Assembly: GCA_946122785.1 (NCBI GenBank)
Contig: CAMGYJ010000011.1
Coordinates: 35,490,513-35,554,512 of the forward strand
DNA length: 64,000 nt
DNA from: Linum tenue
Lineage: Eukaryota > Streptophyta > Magnoliopsida > Malpighiales > Linaceae
Reading direction: 5' to 3'
The position numbers were made by a program, and so were the translations under genes. Below are positions 1 through 10,591 of the stretch, in pieces. The notes below the pieces were generated by a model, which saw nothing but the letters and a program-made list of their open reading frames with translations, was not told where the DNA came from and ran no database searches. Within the stretch, counting starts at the first letter, position 1; every line of letters begins with the position of its first letter.

Positions 1-705
1 AAGATTGAAGTGTAAGAGCAAGAACCCAATCCTCAATGAGGTTTTCTTTTCCTGATTTGATTTATTTATATCTCTCTCATAATGAGTTAAACTTTCTATC
101 ACTTTGGGTGTTGTGAATTATAGTTTAATGTGTTAGATTATATAAATGATTGATAACCTTGGTTGATTTACTCATGATTACATACATTTGAGATATTTCA
201 TAAATTGTGTTGGGTATTGATCAAACATATAGTAAAAAATTCAAAAATACTTAACTCCACAATATAAGTTCGTGATTGACACTTTAATAAACTGGAATAG
301 CCAGTGAGAGCCAAACAAAGTGGTATTATGATATCAAAATTCATTGATCGGTTTTGCCGGGTTTTGATTGAGTTGAAGTAGGTTTGAAGAAACCGAGGTA
401 AGTCCAAAACAGGTGCATGGTGTCCTTTTTCCCCCTAGTCCGAGTTAATTCCTGTCGACCCATGGGTCACTTAACAACATTTGTGTTAAGTAAGATTTTG
501 TGAATGGTTAGGGGTTTAGAACAAACACGAAGATTTTTGTATGGATTTTTCCGCGGTGCACTAACTCTCTATTTTTCTTGATCATTCACTATTGGTGAAT
601 GATTCAAAATTTTGAAGTGGTATAAAATTCTATCATTCATAAAAAAAAAATCGTCGAGAAACAATTTGCGAATATTTGAGGAGAATAATTTGTGTGATAG
701 TGTAC
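1..705. other. Unassigned AT-rich DNA, possible old LTR fragment
   Basis: No gene is supported. The first 170 bases ('tatctctctc', 'actttctatcactttgggtg', 'tagtttaatgtgttag') resemble in order and wording the U5-like part of the solo LTR at 41450-41530, so this may be the truncated end of a related Athila-like LTR whose start lies outside the window. The remainder to 705 shows nothing recognisable. This is a visual similarity only. Confidence 0.3.
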
Positions 706-713
706 AACGTGAG

Positions 714-3700
714 CATTGGCGGACCTATTCAAACCCAAGGGTTGTCAGTTGACAAACCTTGACTGAAACCTTGACTGAAAAATTGGAACAAATTTACACA
801 CTAAAAATTAAATTGTTGTTAGCAGGATTTGAACCTTGACAGTTTGACAATCCTTGACACCTAAGTTCCGTTAAACCACTAATCCATTGTTGTTATAATC
901 ATTACAAACCAAATATATAATGACCCATCTGCCAAATCCAAGTCCCATTTAAAATCTAATTAATCTCCTTCTCTTCGTTGGAGAATGAAAACTCAATACC
1001 AATAAAATTAAAACTCTCGGCCTGTGACTCTCCATATTCCCAATTACAACTCCCAACCTTTTTTGACAGAACCCTTGCTTGCTTCCCCTTCTTCTATTAT
1101 CGACAACTCATTGTCAGGCGGCACTCGGCAGCTTCTAAACCCCCTAGCGCATACTGTATATCACAACACCTGTAAGTATTTCTTTCCTTTGTTGTATTGC
1201 ACTTTCTTTAATTTTTTATTTAGTTGAAGTAGAAGAATGGACATGGACACAAGCAGTAGTCCATGGAGTTCTTCTTTTTTTAGTTTCAGTTTTTACTTTG
1301 TCCTTTACTCCTTTATAATAAGTTAATAACTATGATTTTCATTGTTAATCAATCAGCTTACGTAGTTATTTACCTTCTGAAATCATATATGGACAAGTAT
1401 TTGATAAAAAGACCGAGGGCTGAGCAAAATTCGAATAATGGTAGTGGAGAAGCTCAATCTTCTTCACCTTCGTTGAATCAAACTACTATCCCTTCAAGTA
1501 AGTCTTCTTCTAGACCTACAGAATATGAGATAGATGATGTCGATAATTTGGAAGCTGATCCGGGGTTAAGGAGAAAGTTTTCAACTTTTCCTGCTAATAA
1601 GCAAGATGAAATCAGAAGAGCGTATCTTCAAAAGGGGCCCTGTCAACCAACAGGTCCTACTTTCCCCATTACAGAGATGAGCGGATTTAATCACAAATTC
1701 AATCCAGATTGGTATGTTGATTATAAAACATGGCTAGAATACAGTGTTGCAAAAGATGCTCTATAATGCCTACCTTGCTATTTGTTTAGATCAAGTGTTG
1801 GTAAAAAAAGTGGAGGAGAAGCTTTCATTAGTCAAGGTGTTAAATGTTGGAATAGGGAAAAGGCTTTGGATGATCATGTGGGTGGACCAAATAGTTCTCA
1901 TAATGTGGCTGCCAGGAAAGGTGAAGATTTGTTGAAACAGTCACAAAGCAATTCAAGTGTCTTAATAAGGCAATCAGATAAAGCCAAAAGTGAGTATCGA
2001 ACACGTTAGCAAGCCTCGATTACTACAGCTAAGGTTCTTCTACGGCAAGGAGTGTCATTTCGTGGGCATGATGAAAGTGAATTCTCAGAAAACAGAGGAA
2101 ACTTTCTTGAATTTTTGGAAGTTATTGCTAATGAGAATCCGGATGTGCGTAGTGTTGTGTTGGAAAATGCTCCAAAAAATCATCAATTGACATCTCCAAA
2201 GATTCAAAAAGATATTGTTCGTGCAATAGCATCTCGAACAACAAAGGAGATTATCAAAGATCTTGGAGATGAATTTTTTTGGATATTGGTGGATGAATCT
2301 CGTGATGTATCAACCAAAGAGCAGATGGTTGTTGCTATACGTTATGTAGATAAAAAAGGTTGTATTATAGAGAGATTTCTCGGTATTTCTTATGTCACTG
2401 ATACCAAAGCCACTACACTTAAGAAGGAGATTGAGTCAATGCTTGGGTTACATGGATTGAGTTTGTCAAGGATAAGGGGGCAGGGATATGATGGAGCTAG
2501 CAATATGAGAGGAGAAATTAACGGGTTGAAATCTTTAATTCTGGAAAGAGAATCCATCTGCTCATTATATTCATTGCTTTGCTCACCAACTTCAGTTAAC
2601 ACTGGTTGCTCTTGCGAGAAATCATGGGGAAGTCAACCGCTTCTTTGGTCATGTCATTGCCTTGATTAATTTGATTGGAGGATCTCCTAGACGACGTGAC
2701 AGTCTTCGAGACAGCCAAACCACTAAAGTAATTGAGGCTATAGCTAGTGGTGAACGAGAGAGTGGAAGAGGGTTGAATCAAGAAGTAGGTCTTAAAAGGC
2801 CGGGAGATACTCGTTGGGGATCACATTTTAGTACTCTTATTAACCTGATGGATATCTTCGCTGATGTGGTTGATGTGCTGAAGGATATGTATTATGATGG
2901 AAGTGTTGATTTGAGAGGTTACGCGCTTGATCAGTTGCATATTATTCAAACTTTTGAGTTTGTCTTTTTTATGAATTTCATGATTGAAGTGCTTGGAATT
3001 ACAAATGAGTTGTCCATAGCACTTCAAAGGAAAGATCAAGACATTGTCAATGCTATGCAACTAATTACGTGCTCAAAAGATAGATTGCAGAAGTTAAGAG
3101 ATGAAGGATGGGAGCCTCTTCTTGATGATGTGATTTCATTCTGCACCAAAGAACAAATTCATGTTCCTAACATGAATGACTTGTTCGCTCTTCCTGGAAG
3201 AACAAGGCGTAACCCTCATCAACCCACAAACTTTCATCACTTTCAAGTTGAAGTGTTCTATGCGGTTGTGGATATGCAGTTGCAAGAGTTGAACAACCGA
3301 TTTAGTGAGGTGAATACTTGATTACTGGCTTGTATTGGTTGTTTTAGTCCAGCTAACTCATTTGCTGCTTTTGATAAAGAAAAGTTGATGAGTCTTACCA
3401 AGTTATACCCCATTGAGTTTCCTTCCTCTATGCTTACACGACTTGATCGACAATTGATGGGGTATATTTCTCATGTCAAGTGTGATGAGGCATTCAAAGA
3501 TTTGCGAAGAATCGATGAGCTGGCTAGGCGAATGGTGGAGAGAGGAAAGGATAATTTATATCCCTTGGTATATCTGCTTTTGAAGTTAGTGTTGACTTTA
3601 CCAGTTGCAACCGCAAGCGTGGAGAGAGCCTTTTCAGCAATGAAATTCGTCAAGAACGATCTTCGAAATCGTATGGGGGACCAATTTATGAATGATTGTT

Positions 3701-3904
3701 TGGTCACATTCATTGAAAAGGCGTGAGTCGCAACATAAGTGATGAATGTATTATATAAACTTTTCAGAATATGAAAACACTTCGTGGTTCGCTATGAGAT
3801 ACGATGAATCAATGTACTTTATGAATTGAACTTTTTAATTTTAATTTTAGTTTTTTTATAATTTTTTTTTAATACCCTTGACAAAATTTATGGGTCCGCC
3901 ACTG
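714..3904 (+). mobile_element. Complete hAT DNA transposon (decayed, 3.2 kb)
   Basis: The element starts CATTGGCGGACC and ends GGTCCGCCACTG, giving 12-bp terminal inverted repeats with one mismatch. It is flanked on both sides by the 8-bp target-site duplication AACGTGAG (706-713 and 3905-3912). An 8-bp duplication and CA(G/T)TGGCGGA-type ends are typical of plant hAT elements. Inside lies a broken transposase on the plus strand. A 5' non-coding exon with a plausible intron (donor GTAAGT at 1172, acceptor CAG at 1356) precedes the reading frame. It must be immobile on its own because the transposase is frameshifted, but the ends look usable by a related active transposase (inference). Confidence 0.9.
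1389..3726 (+). pseudogene. hAT transposase pseudogene (TTF-type zinc finger / HAT-dimerisation family)
   Basis: The frame opens with MDKYLIKRPRAEQ at 1389, a common start in the plant family of TTF-type zinc-finger proteins with a HAT dimerisation domain (zinc finger MYM-type 1-like). The TTF-like region follows (GPCQPTGPTFP, then a W-x-EYS motif near 1735). The frame is then lost near 1765 and continues in another frame (the HVGGPNSSHN block at 1875-1920). The DDE-type core runs 2052-2560 (FWILVDESRD, the IRGQGYDGASNM motif), shifts again near 2550 and continues to 3321 (PGDTRWGSH motif near 2800). The C-terminal dimerisation block (LPVATASVERAFSAM) lies at 3600-3645 and ends at 3726. At least four frame breaks make it non-functional. 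Identity as a hAT transposase is firm; the subfamily is from memory. Confidence 0.88.
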
Positions 3905-3912
3905 AACGTGAG

Positions 3913-4817
3913 CATCATAAAATTGACACGGAAAGTTGCTCAGTTCTCAAACTTCTCGTGCCGTCACGATTCTCAATTAGACATTATCTCAAATCTCAAT
4001 TTTATATTCATCTTAGTCTGACTGTGGGGATTGAATCAAATCAGCACCGTTCCAAAGGTGTTGATCAATGAAAATTGGACATCCACGGCCATGATCAAAA
4101 TTTGGAGGAGCTGCTCGAATGCCTTATGTGAGGGTCATGGTATTCCCGAGCAAGATGTTGATCACTAAAAATTAACAAAGGTATTCCTACAAGGTAAGTT
4201 TTAATCAAAGAAAGGTTACCTTATGAATCAAGGAAAAGTATATGGTTGGATAACATGGACTAACCCATGGTTCAAGGTCTGATCCCCATGTGTCATCCAA
4301 AGTCATATAAATAAAGTTAAATTATCATATGATACTCAAAATGAATTATAGTTGAGCATTGAGCTCTTCTCCCACCAAACACACATTCTCTTTAAGAATT
4401 AATAAACTTAGTCAATTCGATTAATCCGATTCAACTACTTGATACTCAGTTGCTTCATCTAATCATAGCCAATCGCTGCAAAATCTTCAAAATAATTAGT
4501 AGAAGACCGATCATGGTAAATATTGAGTAGTGTTTGATAAAAAAAAAAGAGAATTGTTTATCCCTTCCTTGGTTATTGGTTAAGAAATTAAAAACAAAAA
4601 GAAAGAAAGAGTTTTCAACATTCAAACTATAACAAATAGAATTTTCAATAATTATAAAACTGTATCACAACTTGTACTAGAAAATTCGGTGATATGGTAT
4701 AAAACTGTTCCAGCGTTGCATATTGGTTTGAACTTGACAAGCAGTCTTCTAGTTGGACTGTCGATACTGTACAAGCAAAGAGAATTTCTCCAATGACATA
4801 TGGATAGAATTTCACAA

Positions 4818-4822
<5 letters not shown>
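3913..4822. other. Intergenic, nothing recognised
   Basis: About 900 bases of AT-rich DNA with no coding signal or repeat structure that I can support. A TATAAATA-like stretch near 4308 has no convincing gene after it. Confidence 0.5.

Positions 4823-4884
<62 letters not shown>
4823..4884. repeat. (AT)n microsatellite, left half
   Basis: Uninterrupted AT dinucleotide repeat of 31 units, directly abutting the foldback element at 4885. The tract resumes at 5285, so the element sits inside one original microsatellite. Confidence 0.95.
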
Positions 4885-4886
<2 letters not shown>

Positions 4887-5284
4887 TTCAGGCTAGCGTA
4901 CGCCCGGGCGTACGTTAGACTACCGTACGCCCGTTTGAGTTTTGCTATTTAGATCAAGAATTAACAGGAGTTTTGGGCATGATACTATACCCTAACCACT
5001 AATGGATAAACCCCAGTCCCTAGTTTTCTAACCCAAATCATGAGATTCGTTTAATCATAAAATGAAAATCAACAATAATTTCGACGAATCAGAACCGTTG
5101 ATTTTCATTTCAAGATTAAATGAATATTATTATTTGGGTTAGTGAATTGCGGACTGGGGTTCACCCATTAGGGGTTAGGGTATAGTATCGTGCCCCAAAC
5201 TCCGGTTAATTTATTGTCTAAATAGCAAAACTCAACGGGCGTACGGTAAGCTAGGGTACGTCCGGGCATACGCTAGCCTTTGCC
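4885..5284. mobile_element. 400-bp foldback MITE inserted in a (TA)n tract
   Basis: The left arm (GGTTCAGGCTAGCG...) and the reverse complement of the right end (GGCAAAGGCTAGCG...) match, with scattered differences, over about 170-180 bases: CGTACGCCCG, GAGTTTTGCTATTTAGA, ATACTATACCCTAACC and AACCCCAGTCC recur in order. The two arms meet around 5070-5100, so the whole element is one long imperfect hairpin with no coding capacity. Both flanks are (TA)n, so the target duplication cannot be told from the microsatellite. Elements with TA-repeat preference are known among plant MITEs (for example Micron in rice); assignment to a superfamily is not possible here. Confidence 0.85.
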
Positions 5285-5307
5285 ATATATATATATATAT
5301 ATATATA
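5285..5307. repeat. (AT)n microsatellite, right half
   Basis: Continuation of the AT repeat on the other side of the foldback element, ending in TATAAAA. Confidence 0.9.
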
Positions 5308-5498
5308 AAATGCATATAGTCTTAATTAACTGAAATTTTTTAAAAAGGGAAAGTAAAGAAGGAGGAAAAACAAACATAATATTTAGAAAGTTACTAGTCA
5401 AATAATTAAATAAACAACCGAGATTTATGTAGTGTAACAACCATACGAAAAGAATTCATGAGAGATTATTTTTCCCCTAAAATCATGATACCGAATCT

Positions 5499-5512
5499 TC
5501 TTATATATATAT
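5499..5512 (+). promoter_or_regulatory. Candidate TATA box of the defensin-like gene
   Basis: The run TTATATATATAT lies about 75 bases upstream of the start codon at 5585. This would allow a 40-50 base 5' UTR, a usual arrangement for small secreted-peptide genes. It is inferred from position only. Confidence 0.5.
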
Positions 5513-5584
5513 GCTGATTTCTAGTTAATATCACTTTTGTACCAAAACATTCATAGACGCTAGGAAAAAAAATAGCTAGAAAAG

Positions 5585-6029
5585 ATGAAAATCTCATCAT
5601 CATCAGGAATTGTAGTAGTTCTTCTATTAATTTATCTTCTCCCTGGTAATTATCTATATTTTCTGTTAAATTTATCATTTATATATATTTAGTATATATG
5701 TCTCTTCTCTTAATAATTGATTGCGGTGATTTGATTTCATATGTATCTAATGTTTTTAATGAAAATTAGGGAACGAGGTCGTAGCATTCCGTCGTCATGA
5801 ATCTAGGGATGCAGGACATTTTTGTTACAAATTCACTTCTTTTCCTGCTGCAAGTTTGCATTTCCGGGGTGGAGTTTGTAAGGACTCGATATGCGAGAGC
5901 GCATGCCGCAATAAGTTTGGAAGAATTGGCGTAGTGATTTATGGACGGTATGAGAATCTATCTTGCGGTTGCTACACTGCTTGTAAGCATTTGTATGACC
6001 CGCCAAGACCAGATTTGAAATTAAATTAA
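5585..6029 (+). CDS. Defensin-like (DEFL) secreted cysteine-rich peptide, two exons
   Basis: Exon 1 is 5585-5645 and exon 2 is 5770-6029, with intron 5646-5769 (GTAATT...TTAG). The joined frame is 106 residues. Residues 1-20 form a signal peptide (MKISSSSG followed by VVVLLLIYLLPG). The intron falls just at the end of it, the usual exon structure of plant defensin-like genes. The mature part holds seven cysteines spaced C-x15-C-x4-C-x3-C-x16-C-x1-C-x3-C. The C-x3-C and C-x1-C pair is the signature of the cysteine-stabilised alpha-beta fold. The tail is basic and proline-containing (DPPRPDLKLN). A canonical AATAAA lies at 6055-6060. Family members are secreted antimicrobial or cell-signalling (for example reproductive) peptides; which role applies here is unknown. 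The odd number of cysteines is unusual. The frame is intact, so it is probably a functional gene. Confidence 0.8.
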
Positions 6030-6102
6030 GTTAGATATTAGTTCCTCGTGACTAAATAAATATTTTGATACCCTCCCATCAATGGTTTCTCCATAGTTAC
6101 AA

Positions 6103-6510
6103 GTTTTTTTTTCTTTCTTTCGACAAAGTATTTCTTTTATTACATATTTCCTTTTTTTTATAATGGTGAAATAAATTGAATTAACACAAAACAAACAAAA
6201 GTAACACAAGGACAATCCAAAGAAACAAAGTGCAGCAAAACAGCAACACATGCCGTGAAATAAAAAGCAATAGACATCAATCATAGGCCGCGCCACAAAC
6301 AGCAAAGAAAGACAAACAGCAGCGCGCAGGCCGCGACAGAGGGACGACACCAACAGAATCCTGGAAAAGATCAAACAATAATTCCACACATAGCCGAACA
6401 GCAAAGCAAACAGAACCTCAACGGAGAGACAGACTTCAGCCGGCAGGAAGGGACAGATTATCGCCGGGAGGGGCAGGAGGGGCGCCGGTGACTTCAAAGT
6501 CCATCTTTCC
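6103..6510 (-). mobile_element. Possible LINE 3' UTR/tail fragment
   Basis: A T-rich run starting at 6103 (read on the minus strand as an A-rich tail) follows a TTTG/CTTT-rich stretch that is open on the minus strand from 6497 to 6021 but has hydrophobic, low-complexity content. This resembles the pyrimidine-rich 3' UTR and tail of plant LINEs. No reverse transcriptase is present and I see no clear target-site duplication, so this is a weak call. Confidence 0.3.
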
Positions 6511-7240
6511 TTTTTTTTTGGTAGAATAGGTAATCAAGCTAGCTACCTAGTCCGGGAATGGATCAGGTCAGTAACCTTATGGTGAGTGTCGCAACCGTCC
6601 CTCCGGGGGGTCCGAATGTCGTCGCGTCGGCATTTTTGGGAGTCGCCATCGATCTTATTAGGAGTGGATCGAACACTCGTCGGTTGGCTCTGACCTTAGG
6701 ATCAGAACCGAGACTTGGTCTGCGAAAATAAAGTTCTGGGTTCGCGAGTACGGTTACGTGTGGGGAAGTTAAGCAACACCCCCACAACGCCCTAAATCGG
6801 TACTACTTAAGTTTGATAAGTTTATATGAGTTGGGTGTTTTTGTAAGTTTAGGGTCCCACTGGACCATTAAAGAAATTAAATCGTATTAATTGTAATTTA
6901 ATTGTACGCCCACTGACGTAAAAGATAAAGATAAAGTTAATTGGTTAGTTGGACTCGAACCTTATAGGTTGCCTACGTACCCGTAACACGGGATCAAAGT
7001 CCACGTAGTTCGTTCGACTTTGATCGTTTTAATTATAACTTTTACCACGTTCCACTGAACGTAATTTTCGTATTATAATTTTGTTAATAAAATTTAAGTT
7101 GATTATTATGAAAAGAGAATATAAGAATTTGAGTTATTAGGGAGTGTTTTGACGTATTAGAAAAGAAACAAGAGGAACTTAATCCGCATTCAACATAACT
7201 TTAAATAAATTATTTTAAACGGGATGATTAAATTAGTACA

Positions 7241-7330
7241 TGATGGGCCAGCAGCCCAACTGGTTAACTCGCTGGACTTGATTCCGCACGAGAAGGTAGT
7301 CGGTTCGACGCCCACTCAATACCTCTTTTT
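7241..7330 (+). other. tRNA-like module (A box, B box, T run) inside the LTR
   Basis: CAGCCCAACTGG (7252-7263) fits the internal A box of tRNA genes and GGTTCGACGCC (7302-7312) fits the B box consensus GGTTCGANNCC exactly, at tRNA-like spacing. A run of six T follows at 7325-7330, a possible RNA polymerase III terminator. It reads on the plus strand, opposite to the retrotransposon. The acceptor arms do not pair well, so it is not a working tRNA gene. It may be a tRNA or SINE-head relic captured by the LTR. Confidence 0.5.
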
Positions 7331-9223
7331 TCGTTTTTTTTCTTCTTCTGTAGACTCGAAGAGGGCATTTTAGTCTTTTTCAAAAAACTGAGTGTTTACA
7401 TCTAGAGACGGGAAACCCTAGCCTATCCTCATTTCAGCCAGCCGCCTTCACTCTCTCGGTCTCTCTCTCTCCCGTTTTTCCTCTCGATCCTTCTCTCTGG
7501 AATGACGACGAACCACAAAGAAAAACGAACAAAAGAAAATCGCCTGCTTTACCTCTCGTTTCTCTCGTGCTCGCCTCTCTTTATACCGGGCTCCGTCCAA
7601 GTTACCGGCCGACGATGGCGACAGGATCGTCGGCGATGACGGCGACATTCACCGCCGGCGATGACAAAATAAAGTTTTTTTTAAGGTTTGTTTTCTTTTT
7701 CTTTCGTGCGATTTCTACTATTTTCTGATCTGATTTTAGAATCTTCGAGATTCTAATCCCTATTTTCTTGCTTTATTTCCGGAAAAGCCGACCCAAAATC
7801 GAAGGGGCTTCTCGATCTATTCTCTACTATTCTCGATCTACCGTCTCTAGTTGAAACAACGGCGATAAATGAAGAGATCTTACCCTCTGGTAAGATTTTT
7901 CTGGACATGCATGTTCACAAATATCTCACAAAAAGTGATTTTTAATCTTGATTTTGTTGGGTTTTGTTTCTGACGAGGTGAAAGAAGGGAAGGGATCACA
8001 GGAGAGCCAAAATCCTACCGTGACCGGTGACCACCGTTGCCGGTGACTACTGTTGCCGATTATAATTGATGGGCATCGATAATGGGTGGGTTAGATCTAC
8101 CATTTTTATCTTTTGTTTGAATGGTTTACTGTATTTTATTTGTTTACGTTTTATTCTGACTTAGTTTGACTCTCTTGCAGATTTTCTAGGATCAGAAAGG
8201 ATTAGGTGATATCTCTGAACTCTGGGATTTCTTTTTCTCGATCGGGTGCTAGAAACCTAAGGTTTAATTTGAGGCTTGTTTAAATTATATATTTGTTGTT
8301 TTCCGAAAATTATTTGCTGAAATGGTAATGATGGATTCGCTTGTCTTTTGACGATGACTACTACTGCCTGTGATCTTTAAAAGAAATATGGATTTGCTTG
8401 ACTAAAAAAAATGATCACCGCCGCTGCCTAGGACTAAATCTTAAAATCAACTCTTTTCAAGTTTATAATTCGCTTTTTGGCTCGATTGTTAGTTGAAGTT
8501 TTTATATTATCTTCTACATGATTGGATAAACTGAAAAAATTGTTATCTTTGTGATTTAATAAACCCGAAATCACTACCTAATCGTATTGAGTCAAATCTA
8601 GCACTATCTATCTATAATAAGCAAATCGGATTTAAGCACAAGTAAATGTAACTAGTGGGTATAAATAACGTATTGCTTTTGCTGGCTAGCATATATGTGT
8701 GTTTACCATACCTCCACAAAATGATGAAATATATTCAAGTAAACAGTCTGGTTATGTTTAGTTCGTTACTTAAGATTAGATTGACAGATTCACAACAAGA
8801 TTTAAGAATTTGAATGAAAGCAACAAGCGCGTAGAGAGTTTGAATGCTCCCATCATCAACATACATACAGATCTGGCATAAAAACATATATATCCTTACT
8901 TTCTACTATGTTTTTAGATGTATTGGGTTGAATGATTATTTATATGGATGGCAAATGCTTCATGATTGAGATGGATTAGCGAAACACCAACCTTGTTCTT
9001 TTGCCGTTTGACGATGATGGTTGCTTGTTGTTTATCCTTTGCTCTTTCAATCGACTGTCCTCTTCTCCTATCAAACTTGCTGTGTAATTTTGTGCTATTG
9101 TTCTCTCTATTTTTCTGGAAAAACCAAAGAAAGCCCCCTTTCCGATAATTAGGCCTCCTTATCACTCTCTTTGTATCTCCTTCTCCAATCCTTTTTCTCT
9201 CCCCTTTTGTAACCGACCAGCTC

Positions 9224-9237
9224 CTATATATATATAG
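9224..9237 (-). promoter_or_regulatory. Candidate TATA box of the Tat/Ogre-like LTR (3' copy)
   Basis: CTATATATATATAG lies about 1.02 kb into the LTR in its transcriptional direction. This would give a U3 of about 1 kb and leave about 2.6 kb for R and U5. The same sequence is in the 5' LTR at 19645-19658, where it would drive the element. Confidence 0.45.
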
Positions 9238-9462
9238 TTGCCTTTTTACTGTTCATATTTGTGTGTTGGCTGCTCCTCCTTTGCTCTTGAGGTGGTTGTC
9301 TGAACCAACTTTTGTGTTGGCAATTCGGTGTTGGTTCTTTGGAGGAGGTGGCCGAATTCCTCCTTTTGAGATGGCAGTCATTTCTGCTACTCTACAACTC
9401 TACTACTCTGTTGCTCGGCGGTTCTGCTGTTCTTGTAGATAAGATAAGGATGATGGGTTTGG

Positions 9463-9535
9463 TTGACCGGGTCGGCCAGAGCTGACCCGGTCGACCCGAG
9501 TTGACTGGCTCGACCAGAGTTGACCCGGGTTGACC
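9463..9535. promoter_or_regulatory. Cluster of four W-box-like motifs in LTR U3
   Basis: TTGACC/TTGACT occurs at 9463, 9501, 9520 and 9530, within a GACC-rich 80-base stretch about 230-310 bases upstream of the TATA box in the element's own direction. TTGAC(C/T) is the binding core of plant WRKY factors, so defence or stress induction of the LTR is plausible. The copy in the 5' LTR starts at 19884. Confidence 0.45.
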
Positions 9536-10258
9536 AGAGTTAATTGGGCTGAGATATGGGCCTGGATTGTGGGTTTTTGTTTTGGGCTGCCCTTCTAACA
9601 CCTTCTCTTTTTTTTTTTTTTTTTTGCAGGTCCCTGGTCTGTTTCTGGCCCAAAATGTTTCTGGCTCAAAAGGCTATGCCTCAAATTCCGATTGGTGCCA
9701 CCCAAAGCAGAATTTTTTTATATATTTTTTTATTCTCATTTTTTCTAAATGTGTACTTACAAAGTGAATCTTAAATGTCACAGGTTGTAATTGGTACTTA
9801 CACATTCATTTATTTATGTCCTTGCCGTTAGAATTAGATGATCATTGTGTGTGTTACCCAATCATTCAATTCGTGACCAATATCCCAACTTCTAAGTAAA
9901 TAATTCTTCGTTATGAATTTTGACCAATATTAGTAAGATTACCATGGTCTTCCTACCCCATTCAACCTATGTCACTAATCGTTAACAATAATACTAGTAT
10001 AAGTCGTGACGACATACTATTGCTATTCTAAATAAAGCGAATTTGGTAGCCATTAGCTACTGCTAATCCTACCTAGTACAAATATTCGAACTAAATAGAA
10101 AGAGGACTTGAAAATCATTGGTACTTATTGATTCGCCACCGCTAATCTCAACCAACCTCGTCCAAACTTTCACTTGATTTTTCTTTTTGAATTTTAAAAA
10201 GGATATTCTTCCGAGTTCTGAGTAGGATGGTTGCTCCGGACAAAATGTGGTGTCTACA

Positions 10259-10274
10259 GTTGCCCCCCTTTGTA
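10259..10274 (-). other. Polypurine tract of the Tat/Ogre-like element
   Basis: Read on the minus strand as AAAGGGGGGCAAC immediately before the LTR start TGTAGACACC. This purine run is the expected plus-strand primer and fixes the element's orientation. Confidence 0.8.
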
Positions 10275-10591
10275 TATCTCTTTGTATAAAGAGTTATACA
10301 AAGTTTCTATAAAGACACCACATTTTGAAAAAGTAGCGTCATGGTTGTGTTAAGGATGTGAATTTGGAGTGATGTGAGAACTGTAAGTAATTTTGTGGGT
10401 TTGTATTTGATCACCAATTGTGACGACTTCTATTTCTTTGATAGTCTTCACCAATGATGGAAAATTTACGTTTTTTATATAGCGTACGCCAACGCGAAAT
10501 TTGTTCTGATACTCACTCTACTGTACTTCTTTGACGCATGACAGCGTCGACGATTTTTCTGATGCTCTTCAATCATCTTCTGCTATATTTC

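Larger units (their letters stand above)
6587..10258 (-). repeat. 3' LTR of the Tat/Ogre-like element
   Basis: 3672 bases, starting TGTCGCAACC and ending GTGGTGTCTACA on the plus strand. It matches 17008-20678 throughout, with 18 rather than 17 T in the run near 9606-9625. Small open frames inside it recur unchanged in the other LTR but have no coding character. It contains the tRNA-like module, TATA box and W-box cluster listed separately. Confidence 0.95.

Noticed and set aside
6563..6787. Short minus-strand open frame at the LTR edge, repeated near 16966-17208
   Set aside because: It crosses the LTR boundary differently in the two copies and is simply part of the LTR end; no protein character.
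8914..9165. Open frames inside the LTR repeated at 19335-19586
   Set aside because: Identical only because the LTRs are identical; composition is random.
9600..9630. Splice-acceptor-like poly-T then TTTGCAGG in the LTR
   Set aside because: On the strand opposite to the element's transcription and with no coding exon after it.
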